From positions 62,001-126,000 of the forward strand of contig NZ_JAQSDA010000009.1 in assembly GCF_029945685.1 (NCBI RefSeq): a DNA stretch of 64,000 nucleotides, read 5' to 3'. This document shows positions 35,215 to 43,467 of this stretch, piece after piece (within the stretch, counting starts at the first letter, position 1; every line of letters begins with the position of its first letter). Origin of the DNA: Polaromonas sp. GTDB taxonomy: Bacteria; Pseudomonadota; Gammaproteobacteria; Burkholderiales; Burkholderiaceae_C. A program made the translations under genes and the position numbers. The notes under the pieces are model-generated. The model saw only the letters and a list, made by a program, of their open reading frames with translations, made no database searches and was not told the DNA's origin.

Positions 35215-35412
35215 ATGGACACCAAAACTAACCCGAAGGGAGACCACCCTCTCAGCACAGAGGAATTCGCCAACCTGAATTTCGTCGAACCGCAGACCGT
35301 CATTAAGCGCCGTTGCCAGACGGGAACGTATCACGGCGTCGCCGCGCGAAAACTTGCGAACGGCCGCCTCGCTTGGCCCAACTGCCAAGTTTTGGCGAAT
35401 CGCGAAGGCTAG
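35215..35412 (+). CDS. AlpA/excisionase-like HTH protein
   Basis: A 65-residue protein with a MerR-like winged HTH core (LSTEEFANLNFVEPQTVIKR then LANGRLAWP), typical of phage/element AlpA or Xis proteins. They activate the integrase or bind attachment DNA. ATG 35215 has AGGAG six bases upstream. It is followed by the DUF3987-like gene on the same strand. Confidence 0.7.
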   Translation: MDTKTNPKGDHPLSTEEFANLNFVEPQTVIKRRCQTGTYHGVAARKLANGRLAWPNCQVLANREG

Positions 35413-35615
35413 AGGCACCATCGGCTCCGATTTACCAGGAAATCGGCCGCCGACTTCAGCTCAATTGTCACAGCGCCGCAGGACTTGCCATAACGGCAAT
35501 GAGGGGCCCCTCATCTACCTGCCTTGATTCTAATTGCACTACCTGAGCCTGATAGCTTCAACAGCGATAGAACGCGCTGGCAAAACCTTAATGATTACGA
35601 AAGTTAGAGATATAT

Positions 35616-36881
35616 ATGGAAAGTTCTTTGTTGAACCCGTTTTTTGAAGGGGACAACTTCCTGGCGGAAGCTGACCGAAATGCAGTCGGGATCGGACTCA
35701 ATCCCTACATCGTAAGTACGATGAGCGATACGGTGTGTGATATTTCCCAGTTCCAGGTGGACGTCGAATCGCCGCACGGTGACGTCGGACCCACTGGAAA
35801 CATTATCGTGCACGAGGGGGAGCCATGCACAGGAAAGTCCACGGTCGCCGGTGCCTATCTGCACGTAGTACGAGACACCATCGATGCTGCGGCGCAAGAA
35901 AATCCAGCGGCTGCCGAGGCAATTCGCCAGCACGACAACGTCTCACGCGAGGCTTTAGTTAAAGAGCTCTCAGAGTTCCCTAACCACTCGATGCTGAGCC
36001 CGGATGGTGGCCCCATGCTGCAGCAACTTTTCGGTCCATCGGCAAATATCGGCGTAAAGATTAACAGTGCGGAGGAGATGAACAATGTCAGGGTTGGTGC
36101 TGGTCGCGCGCGCATCAAGAGGCACACGCGTAATTGGGTGTCGCTGCTTGTGCAAAGGCATTACTCTGGCCCGATCCTTACCCGAATCGGATCAGGTGCT
36201 CTGATGCATGGCCTAGCAGATCGTTGCGAATGGCGCCTAGACCCGAGTGGAGTGCTCACGGCAACCCTTGAAGCGAACATCACTGAAATTCCGGGCATGA
36301 AAAAAGTCCACCAACGCCTGATCGAGGTAGTAGAAAACACTATCGAACGCTATCTCGGCGGAATAGTCTGCCGCCCTGTACTGAAGCTCGACCCATCAGC
36401 TAAAGCGTTCTACTTTGAAATTGTTCGCCAGTCGCGAGTGATGGCGTCAAGCGCTGGCAGTCAGCATCTACAAGCTTATGCCTTACGCCATCCATGGCGC
36501 AGCCTGCGGAGGGCAGCGTCCCGTCACTATTTTCTGTACGGGAGCGATAGTTGCATTACCTTCGAAATGCTCGAGAACGCGGTGCGCCGCGACCTTGTCA
36601 ATATGCGCAGCTTTGAGGCCATGACCTATGTGGCGCCAAAGCTGACACGCCAAGAGGAGGATGCCGCAGACCTGGAGCATTGGCTTTTGTTCAATTCGCG
36701 GCAATGGGGCACCAATCTCCGGATATCACAACTCACTCGCGTTGTGGCAAATGCCGGATTGACTGTCGCGAGATTTAAGTCCGCGCTTCCAACACTATGC
36801 CGACAGAACAAGGCCATGGTCGACGGCGATTGCCTTTTTCTTCACACGATCAATATGAGATTTAAGTGGCCCAAATCTTGA
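35616..36881 (+). CDS. DUF3987-like P-loop protein (replication/helicase-type)
   Basis: The 421-residue protein carries a P-loop VHEGEPCTGKSTVAGA (Gly68-Ser75 gives GxxxxGKS) and the DUF3987-like pattern EALVKELSEFPNHSMLSPDG, thought to correspond to primase/helicase-related proteins of mobile elements. The C-terminal third is helical, with Arg-rich segments. No full helicase set of motifs was identified, so catalytic activity is uncertain. It follows the AlpA-like gene by 200 bases and probably serves element replication together with the HUH protein. Confidence 0.6.
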   Translation: MESSLLNPFFEGDNFLAEADRNAVGIGLNPYIVSTMSDTVCDISQFQVDVESPHGDVGPTGNIIVHEGEPCTGKSTVAGAYLHVVRDTIDAAAQENPAAAEAIRQHDNVSREALVKELSEFPNHSMLSPDGGPMLQQLFGPSANIGVKINSAEEMNNVRVGAGRARIKRHTRNWVSLLVQRHYSGPILTRIGSGALMHGLADRCEWRLDPSGVLTATLEANITEIPGMKKVHQRLIEVVENTIERYLGGIVCRPVLKLDPSAKAFYFEIVRQSRVMASSAGSQHLQAYALRHPWRSLRRAASRHYFLYGSDSCITFEMLENAVRRDLVNMRSFEAMTYVAPKLTRQEEDAADLEHWLLFNSRQWGTNLRISQLTRVVANAGLTVARFKSALPTLCRQNKAMVDGDCLFLHTINMRFKWPKS

Positions 36882-37139
36882 CAGCACAGCGACACCTCAG
36901 TCGGAAAACTGTGCGTGGCGAACAGACCAAAAAATCAGCGGCATAGACGGCATTGCCGATCCTTGTGAGCCGTCACATAGCGGTGCAAGACGCTAGGAAG
37001 TTCTGGTTATTAGAGTGATAGAAATATCTACAGAAACATCACTGCCTGTAAAGGCTAATTAGCCGAACCGTGTGATCAGTGGTGTGGGACGCAATCGGGC
37101 GACACCCCCGTCACCGCATATTGCGCGAAGGAAATGAAA

Positions 37140-38309
37140 ATGAGCAAACTTACCCAACTTGATAATACCCACACGTTTCACTGTGCCGACGGACGTCAGA
37201 TCCTGATCAGAGCCAGCGAAACCCATCCCTATGTGGCCCATGAGACAGTCAAAACCATCTTGAGAAGCGACGAGGAGCCCTTCATCCGCACAAGGACGGG
37301 TGGGCTGCGTACGACGAAGGTCGGCGAGATGATGAAGCGTCTTCCCATGTGTGCATTGATCTGGCGCCCTGATCGGCAGTTCGAGCCATTCCTCGAACTG
37401 TTTTTAGACGTCTACAAAAGCCATCCGATTCGGAGCTGCGCCGGCATGGCACCCTTCGAGATCTGTCCGATCACGGGCAAACATGTCCATCAGGAGTCGC
37501 TTGACTTCGTCCTAACGATTCGCAGGACGGCGACCGACACTAAAGTCTATAAGCGCCAGGCCGACTGGGAGAGCAAGTACGTGAAGGCCAGTGAGAGCTT
37601 TATGCGGCTGGAAGCAGCTTGCTTCGAAGCACGCGCCCGCTGCATGGTTGTGTTTTGCAGTTTCTACCTCAGAAAACAGATGCTCACGTCGGAGGAGATC
37701 GACGCGCACCTAATTGAACAATCCAAATTGGCGCTAACGAACGCGCTCACCTTTGAAGAAGGCGGGGACCTGCAGGCCGACATGATGTCCGATGGTCTTG
37801 TTTCTTTCGATGAACTTCAGCATTACCGCATGGCCTTCTTCGGAAAAAAAAAGACGGCTCCCGAATTGTTTGAGCACATGATTGGCTATGCCTGGTGCAT
37901 CGAGTATGCCCCGTATACCGGGTATCACCTGCACGCAGTATTCTTCTTTGATGGCGCCGAGGAGCAAAAGCACGCGCACAAGGGCCAGTTGCTTGGAGAG
38001 CGCTGGAAAATGGTTACTAACGGGCTTGGCTGGGCGCACAACAGTAATTTGTCGTGGAAGGAGAACCACGTGCGCTGCGGGATCGGCAACATCGAACATT
38101 ATCAGACGGCCAAACGCAACAACCTTCGTCAGCTCCTGCGCTACCTGGCCAAAACGGAGCAAATGGTGCCCATGTTGCCGAAGGCAATGACCAACATCTT
38201 TGGCAAGATGCAGCCCCCTCAGCGCGACCCGAAGAAGGGCGGCGCGCCACGTTTGAAGGTGGCTCAGCTTGTTTCGATCACCACCACTAGTCAAGGCGCA
38301 AAATGGTGA
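37140..38309 (+). CDS. HUH-type replication protein, YagK/YfjJ (inovirus Gp2)-like
   Basis: The protein matches the C-terminal domain of inovirus Gp2/YagK/YfjJ proteins. The HUH metal-site motif GYHLHAVFFFDG (His265, His267 if counted from ATG 37134) is followed by LGERWKMVTNGLG and NNLRQLLRYLAKTEQ. HUH proteins nick one strand to start rolling-circle replication. A start at ATG 37140 is favoured because AAGGA lies about six bases upstream; ATG 37134 is alternative. The stop overlaps the next gene by seven bases. Confidence 0.68.
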   Translation: MSKLTQLDNTHTFHCADGRQILIRASETHPYVAHETVKTILRSDEEPFIRTRTGGLRTTKVGEMMKRLPMCALIWRPDRQFEPFLELFLDVYKSHPIRSCAGMAPFEICPITGKHVHQESLDFVLTIRRTATDTKVYKRQADWESKYVKASESFMRLEAACFEARARCMVVFCSFYLRKQMLTSEEIDAHLIEQSKLALTNALTFEEGGDLQADMMSDGLVSFDELQHYRMAFFGKKKTAPELFEHMIGYAWCIEYAPYTGYHLHAVFFFDGAEEQKHAHKGQLLGERWKMVTNGLGWAHNSNLSWKENHVRCGIGNIEHYQTAKRNNLRQLLRYLAKTEQMVPMLPKAMTNIFGKMQPPQRDPKKGGAPRLKVAQLVSITTTSQGAKW

Positions 38310-39346
38310 AAACGATTTTCGACCAAACTTTTTCCCCGGCTACTGGTGGTGGCCGCCCCATCTGGATAGCCCTTGGCTCGCGCGGGGCCGGGATGATGAG
38401 AGCCGCCATAACGCTTGCTATGGCGCTGAGCATTACAGCTCTGTCTGTCGTTTTAGCCGTCCATGCGGGTCAAGCGTTCGGAAGCTCTGGCGAATCGCGG
38501 ATTTTGTTCTCGGCACTGTTCGCAGCGGTTGTTGTTGGGGGACACTTGCTCATTGGATTGATGCCTTGCGGGATCTACCGTTTGGTCGCCACGCCGCTGG
38601 CGCTGTCTTGCTTGTTACTATCGATCCTGATACATGGCCTCTACATTGCGGATCAGCAGGCGGCTCGCGGTTACCAACGATCACCTGTTGTCAAAAACAG
38701 CAGCGGGAGCGTTCCCGTTTCCCAACTAATGGCCGAGAGGGCTGAGCTTGAGCGTAAGCTAATACGCACTGAGCGTATGCCCTGCTCGACTTCTTGTCAC
38801 TGGAGAGACCGGAGCACTGAGGTGGTGCGCCGTGACATTGGCGCAGCTGATCAGAAGATCGAGGAAGCCAAATCGCGCGAAGCTGCGTTCAAGGCGGCGC
38901 AGGAGGCTAGCGAGAAAAGTCGCAGCCAGGTCGGCATTAGTACCGCAGCAAAAATGGTGGGTGTTCCGCCAGCCGCCTTGGAGTTGCTGCTCGCAATCGC
39001 GATGGCTATCTTGCTGGAAGGCTTGGGGTGTGTTCTATGGACCGTTCTTCTTAACGCGAAGGACTTGCGGAAACCACCTGGGACCGAACGTGGCGTGCAT
39101 GAGGTAATAAATGAGATACAGAGTCCGGCCATAGAGGTGGCAGTTGCCGGGCAAGCAGAGGGTCGAGTGGCTGAGCGAGCTGCTTGTGCCTTGGAGGCGT
39201 TGGAAGCTGGGTTTCTTAAAGGCACTCGCGTCGCAGATGTTCGAGGTTACTTCAAGTGCGCACAAGCGGAAGCGAAAGAGGTGAGCAAAGCTCTAAAACT
39301 TTTGATCGCCGCAAAAATTGCCGGGGCGCCAAAAGAATCCTGCTAG
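38303..39346 (+). CDS. Multi-helix membrane protein with coiled coil, element-associated
   Basis: The 347-residue protein has three N-terminal helices (residues about 30-120), a soluble coiled-coil segment (residues 140-210, EAKSREAAFKAAQEASEKSR), another hydrophobic helix (LELLLAIAMAILLEGLGCVL) and a helical cytoplasmic tail. No family was recognised, but similar long membrane proteins sit beside Gp2-like genes in satellites. ATG 38303 overlaps the HUH gene, so it is co-translated. It could be an assembly or host-interaction factor. Confidence 0.5.
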   Translation: MVKTIFDQTFSPATGGGRPIWIALGSRGAGMMRAAITLAMALSITALSVVLAVHAGQAFGSSGESRILFSALFAAVVVGGHLLIGLMPCGIYRLVATPLALSCLLLSILIHGLYIADQQAARGYQRSPVVKNSSGSVPVSQLMAERAELERKLIRTERMPCSTSCHWRDRSTEVVRRDIGAADQKIEEAKSREAAFKAAQEASEKSRSQVGISTAAKMVGVPPAALELLLAIAMAILLEGLGCVLWTVLLNAKDLRKPPGTERGVHEVINEIQSPAIEVAVAGQAEGRVAERAACALEALEAGFLKGTRVADVRGYFKCAQAEAKEVSKALKLLIAAKIAGAPKESC

Positions 39347-39505
39347 AAGCACTTTGTTGGTTTCCTGGTCGTAAGCGCTGACTGAGCCAGGCTCGGATTT
39401 CGCATCTTTAATATGTCGGTTCATTCGTTACTGTGTGGGCTCACTGGGATTCCCCTGAAATAACGGACACTTTCTTAAACGCTGAAAGAGCGAGGAGAGT
39501 GAGAA

Positions 39506-39802
39506 ATGGGAAATACCCGAAGAAAGTTTGGAGCCGAATTCAAGCGCGAAGCGGTCAGGCAAGCCTTGCAGCCGGGCAACGCAGTTGCCACTATTGCGCA
39601 GGATTTAGGCGTCCACGAAAGTGTGCTGCGTCGCTGGCTCAAGGAATACGGCTCAGGGCCGGCAGACAAAGCCACTGAACGACCTTTGAAGAACGCACAG
39701 ACCCAGGAGATCGATCGGCTCAAACGCGAGCTGGTCCGGGTCAAGATGGAGCGCGACATCATAAAAAAAGCGCTCGGCTACTTCGCGAAAGACCCGTCGT
39801 GA
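39506..39802 (+). CDS. IS3-family transposase OrfA
   Basis: A 98-residue HTH protein (RRKFGAEFKREAVRQAL...IAQDLGVHESVLRRWLKEYG) followed by a leucine-zipper-like segment, which binds the IS ends. The stop overlaps orfB by four bases. Alone it acts as a regulator; fused with OrfB by frameshift it becomes transposase. Confidence 0.9.
   Translation: MGNTRRKFGAEFKREAVRQALQPGNAVATIAQDLGVHESVLRRWLKEYGSGPADKATERPLKNAQTQEIDRLKRELVRVKMERDIIKKALGYFAKDPS
39763..39769 (+). other. Programmed -1 ribosomal frameshift site
   Basis: A run A_AAA_AAA in the zero frame of orfA (codons ATA AAA AAA GCG). Slipping one base back moves reading into the orfB frame and gives the OrfAB transposase, as usual in the IS3 family. 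Confidence 0.7.
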
Positions 39803-40677
39803 AGTACGGCTTCATTGCCCGGCACCGTACGGTGTGGCCGGTCAGGGTGATGTGCCGGGTGATAAGCGTCTCAGCCAGTGGGTATTACGACTGGGCGGCG
39901 CGTTCGCCCAGCCAGCGCAGCCAAGCCAACGCACATCTGACGACACGCATCCGCGAGAGCTTTGCGGCCAGTGACCGTACGTACGGCTCACCCCGCGTCT
40001 GGCGCGATCTTCAGGACTGGGGCGAGGCCTGCTCAGAGAACCGGGTGGCCCGCCTGATGCAGGCTGCCCAGCTAAAGGCACGCAGCAAACGCAGACGGCT
40101 GCCCGGGGATACCGGTCAACGTCCTGGGCACAGCATTGCGGCCAATATCCTGGACCGGCAGTTTGAGGCAGCCGAGCCCAATCAACGCTGGGTAGCTGAC
40201 TTCACCTACGTCTGGACGGCTGAGGGCTGGCTGTATGTGGCGGTGGTGCTGGACTTGTACTCTCGCCGTGCAGTGGGCTGGTCCATGAGTTCGAGCATGA
40301 CGGCCCAGTTGGTGATTGATGCCTTGATGATGGCGCTGTGGAGAAGGGGCAAGCCCACATCGTTGATGCATCACTCCGATCAGGGCAGCCAATACACCAG
40401 CGAAGACTTCCAGCGCCTGCTGGCCGATCAGGGCATCACCTGCAGCATGAGTCGCCGGGGCGAGTGCTGGGACAATGCGGCGATGGAGAGCTTCTTCTCG
40501 ACGCTGAAGATTGAAAGAGTGTTTCGCTCCAGGTACAAGACCCGGGACGACGCCCGTGCAGATATCTTTGACTACATTGAGCGGTTCTACAACCCCCGGC
40601 GTCGGCATTCGACGCTCAATGGATTGAGCCCGGTAGAGTTTGAAAAACGCTACGCAAGCTTAACTGTGTGTCCGTGA
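39799..40677 (+). CDS. IS3-family transposase OrfB (DDE domain)
   Basis: The 292-residue integrase-like catalytic part. An HTH_21-like N-terminus (SFAASDRTYGSPRVWRDLQD) is followed by the DDE core: WVADFTYVWTAEGW (first D), HHSDQGSQYTSEDFQ (second D) and WDNAAMESFFSTLKIE (E). It is normally made as an OrfAB fusion; GTG 39799 overlaps the orfA stop. Confidence 0.9.
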   Translation: MKYGFIARHRTVWPVRVMCRVISVSASGYYDWAARSPSQRSQANAHLTTRIRESFAASDRTYGSPRVWRDLQDWGEACSENRVARLMQAAQLKARSKRRRLPGDTGQRPGHSIAANILDRQFEAAEPNQRWVADFTYVWTAEGWLYVAVVLDLYSRRAVGWSMSSSMTAQLVIDALMMALWRRGKPTSLMHHSDQGSQYTSEDFQRLLADQGITCSMSRRGECWDNAAMESFFSTLKIERVFRSRYKTRDDARADIFDYIERFYNPRRRHSTLNGLSPVEFEKRYASLTVCP

Positions 40678-40849
40678 TATTGGGGGAATCCCACACGTAC
40701 CTATTTCCATGGAGGCAAAGCGATTTATCTGCCGTTGCCACGGCTTGTTTGGCTGCACAGAGTCATGGAGGAGTCACGGCACGTAAGACGAAGTCATGGG
40801 CAGTACTCTCGTTTAATTACGGAAGTCGCCCCCATCTGTCTCAGAGCGC

Positions 40850-41253
40850 GCCGTACTCGCTGACGAAACCGAACCTGCGCAGGTCTGACACCTGCGCCGC
40901 CACCATGACCTGGGCCGCACGTCCTTAATGCACCCCCTTGACGCTGCGGATGGGCAGCTCGGGTTGTGGATTTTGTGCCGCCGCGGCCTGGAAGCACGGC
41001 GGCAGTTCGGTGCCGGCCACCGGTGCTTCGTTGAGTTAGTAGCTGCCCTGGCCGTCCACGGTGAAGTGAACGGTTTTCGGCTTACTGTCCTGCCCCTCGC
41101 TGGTGGCGCGCGGCAGGTCGATGTTGACCGCGTGTTCCATCAACGGCACGGTGGTGATGAAGATGATCGGCAGACAATCATAGCGTCCACCAGGGGCGTC
41201 ATGTTGATCTCGTTCATGACATCGTCGGTGTGGGCTTGGTTTCCAAAACCCAT
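40850..41253 (-). pseudogene. exbD: Decayed exbD
   Basis: From ATG 41253 the frame reads GFGNQAHTDDVMNEINMTPL with VDAM, the ExbD/TolR start. A frameshift follows near 41190, then IIFITTVPLMEHAVNIDLPR in another frame. A TAA at 41036-41038 interrupts GSY-LNEAPVAG and a TAA near 40929 interrupts the C-terminal part. ExbD powers TonB; this copy has at least three lesions. Confidence 0.75.
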
Positions 41254-41302
41254 GGTGCGTCTCGGTGTTGGGTTAATCAGGTCCGGCCGGGCTCAGGTTT
41301 TT

Positions 41303-41640
41303 TTATCGGTAAAGCCTTGGCCGGGCTTGCCGTTGCCCGACGCGCGTGGCGGTCACGAAGTAAGCGTGGAGGTCGTGCGCAAAGCGGTTGAGTTCTTGCG
41401 GTACACCATTGTTGCGGCGTACCAGCGCGTTGTGGCCGAGCACTGCGGGACTCGCCACGGCCAGGCCCAGCGCCGTCATGATCAACGACTCGCCGATCAG
41501 GCCGGCCATCTTGTCGGCGGTTGCCTGGCCGGCTGTGCGGATGGCCAGCAGCGCGGTAGATGCCCCAGACCTGCCGAACACGCCGATGAAAGGCGCGGTC
41601 GAATCGACCGAGACGAGGATGGCCAAGCCGGACGTACTTT
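41303..41640 (-). pseudogene. exbB: Fragment of exbB
   Basis: The frame encodes the C-terminal half of ExbB: VSVDSTAPFIGVFGRSGAST, GQATADKMAGLIGESLIMTA and LGLAVASPAVLGHNALVR. It ends with the usual LNRFAHDLHAYFV. The N-terminal half is absent; the element's integrase gene begins 60 bases further right. With the exbD remnant it is a decayed TonB-energising pair. Confidence 0.75.
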
Positions 41641-41700
41641 AGACGAGCGCATTATCTCCAGCGTGGAAACATTCTTCTGCCCAGGATGGGCACTGTCAAA

Positions 41701-43062
41701 CTAGCTGACGATTTCAGGCCGCCATTTGACGCCCGCTTCATTGAGCATCCACTCCTCTATTTGATCGTGCCATTTGCGGAGCAAATCGAGCGGACGTCGG
41801 CGGTAGTGTTTTTCTGCAATCGCAGAGGGCTTGTGGCCCTGTATTTGCGCGACGACGCCAACCGGTACCTCGCACCATTCGGCCAAAGTTCCGAATGATC
41901 GACGGAGTCCGTGGAGTGTGATGTGAGGAAGCTCTTCCGCCTGCAAAGCTTTCAAATGCGCCGCGCGAGGCTCGGCAATCTTTCCGTCTGCTGCGGTCAG
42001 GCTAGGGAAAACCCACGGAGAGGGTGTCCAAGTTAGCCCCCGCTCTTTTAAAAGTTTGAGCCTCCGAGGAGACGGGGGCATTTCATTTAGACGCCGCAGT
42101 TCATTGAAGAGTGTGGCCAAGTAGGGCGGCATAGGGATGATACGACCCCCAGTGCCTTCGACTTTGTCATTCAAAGTCATGCTTCGCCACTTGAGATCAA
42201 CATCTGTATCCCAGCGCAGTGCTGCGAGCTCCTCGCGTCGGGCGCCTGTGATCAGTAGCCCCTGTAGGTATACGGAAGTTACGCGGTTTGGCAGTGCCTG
42301 GACGGCCTTAAACCACAAAGCTAGCTGCTCCCGCTGCAAAGAGTCTCCGTCTTTGGCTCTTACTCGTGGCAGCACATCACGCACGGCGCGAGCCTGATAG
42401 GCGTCCTCCGGAATGAGGCCCCTGTATGTCGGAGTGTCGCCACACCATCTTATAAATGCGCGAAGTAGCCGGTACGAAAGTGCGGCAGATGTAGGCCTCA
42501 GCGCAGCGTCTCGCGCAAGCCATTCGCTGATGAGTTCTCCGTGAAGTTCGGAAAGCTTCCGGGGCCGTAACGCCGACAGCGAACCTGGTTGTGTCAAGCC
42601 AACGCCTCGCCCTTTAGGGTGGCCACCTTCAGCTGCGTGTCGGACATGGTCTCGATAGTGCAGCTTGCTCCACGTAGCTTTACGACTTTCGACATATAAG
42701 TCCCAAACCTCGCCGAAGGTGAAGCTTCTACGCTGGGCTTCAGTTTGGCGTTGTTCATGAGCAACTTGTTGCTCGATTCGATGCTCGCGTGGATCAATGC
42801 CCCCATCTATCAGAGCCTTTAGCCGGCTCGCCTCAATCCTGGCCTTGCCTAGCTCCCAAGTCCGTACGTCTCCAAGAGTAAGGCGAATCGTCTTACCGTA
42901 GAGGCGACCTTCAAATATGAAGGATTTAGCACGGGCAGCCGTAACACGAACGCCCAAACCCGGCGTTTTCGCGTCCCAGAAGAGTTTTTGTTGTTTTCTG
43001 GGCGGGCACGTAAATCCATCTACGCGGGATATGGTGAAGGCTGCTTTGATATTTTCAGACAT
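41701..43062 (-). CDS. Tyrosine-type site-specific integrase (element 1)
   Basis: A 453-residue phage/P4-like integrase with a DUF4102-like N-terminal arm domain (ISRVDGFTCPPRKQQKLFWD), a SAM-like domain and the catalytic C-terminus. The visible catalytic residues are TGARREELAAL (Arg), HGLRRSFGTLAEW (His-x-x-Arg), QGHKPSAIAEKHY (His, then Tyr). It reads away from the tRNA-Phe fragment 185 bases to the right, so it is probably the integrase of the element to the left. Three TGTAGGC repeats lie just upstream of its start. Confidence 0.88.
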   Translation of the reverse strand: MSENIKAAFTISRVDGFTCPPRKQQKLFWDAKTPGLGVRVTAARAKSFIFEGRLYGKTIRLTLGDVRTWELGKARIEASRLKALIDGGIDPREHRIEQQVAHEQRQTEAQRRSFTFGEVWDLYVESRKATWSKLHYRDHVRHAAEGGHPKGRGVGLTQPGSLSALRPRKLSELHGELISEWLARDAALRPTSAALSYRLLRAFIRWCGDTPTYRGLIPEDAYQARAVRDVLPRVRAKDGDSLQREQLALWFKAVQALPNRVTSVYLQGLLITGARREELAALRWDTDVDLKWRSMTLNDKVEGTGGRIIPMPPYLATLFNELRRLNEMPPSPRRLKLLKERGLTWTPSPWVFPSLTAADGKIAEPRAAHLKALQAEELPHITLHGLRRSFGTLAEWCEVPVGVVAQIQGHKPSAIAEKHYRRRPLDLLRKWHDQIEEWMLNEAGVKWRPEIVS

Positions 43063-43079
43063 CTACAGATGCTAGCCCA

Positions 43080-43108
43080 TGTAGGCAGCGTGTAGGCGTC
43101 ATGTAGGC
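43080..43108. repeat. Three TGTAGGC direct repeats with 11-base period
   Basis: TGTAGGC occurs at 43080-43086, 43091-43097 and 43102-43108, exactly one helical turn apart, just upstream of the int1 start and near the att core. This spacing suits integrase arm-type or regulator sites. Confidence 0.5.
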
Positions 43109-43246
43109 AAATTATTGTTTTCTGGATCAATTCATATCAACCTACTGAGAAACAAAAAACATAAAATATTAAATTAAAACAATAACTTAAATAAGATTCG
43201 GATGGAAAATCAATCGTGATCTATCTTAATGAATTGTGCTTTTGTT

Positions 43247-43295
43247 AGGATTGAAAATCCTTGTGTCGGTGGTTCGATTCCGCCCCAGGCCACCA
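43247..43295 (+). other. 3' half of tRNA-Phe(GAA): attachment-site core
   Basis: The sequence AGGATTGAAAATCCT (anticodon stem-loop, anticodon GAA), then GTCGGTGGTTCGATTCCGCC (T arm) and the acceptor end CCAGGCCACCA, matches a betaproteobacterial tRNA-Phe. The 5' half is replaced by AT-rich element DNA, so it is not a working gene but an att copy left by integration into the tRNA 3' end. Two integrase genes lie on either side, facing away. Confidence 0.85.
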
Positions 43296-43408
43296 CTTCT
43301 TTTTCTCACACGATCCCAAGACAGCTCACAAGTCCTTGTAAATCAAGGACTTAGCCTGAAAAGGCGGCTCAAGCGGTATCGTTGAATCCCAGAACGTCCC
43401 GTTCTTGC

Positions 43409-43466
43409 GTGTACCCCTAGGTGTACCCCAGACTGATTTTCAACTTCAGTCTCTCCGGGGGTACAC
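43409..43466. repeat. GTGTACCCC repeats upstream of int2
   Basis: GTGTACCCC at 43409-43417 and 43421-43429 (12-base period) and its complement GGGGTACAC at 43458-43466, ending one base before the ATG of the integrase gene. They may bind integrase, excisionase or a regulator, or form an mRNA hairpin sequestering the start. Confidence 0.5.
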
Positions 43467-43467
43467 C

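Larger units (their letters stand above)
39446..40693 (+). mobile_element. IS3-family insertion sequence
   Basis: A complete 1248-bp element with 26-base terminal inverted repeats (TGGGATTCCCC at both ends, 22 of 26 matching). The repeats are at 39446-39471 and 40668-40693. It is flanked by a 3-base target duplication, CAC (39443-39445 and 40694-40696), as in IS3 relatives. It carries orfA and orfB read by programmed -1 frameshifting. No internal lesion was noted, so it may be active. Confidence 0.85.

Noticed and set aside
43247..43295. Possible functional tRNA-Phe gene
   Set aside because: The 5' half (acceptor strand, D arm) is absent, so only an att core remains.
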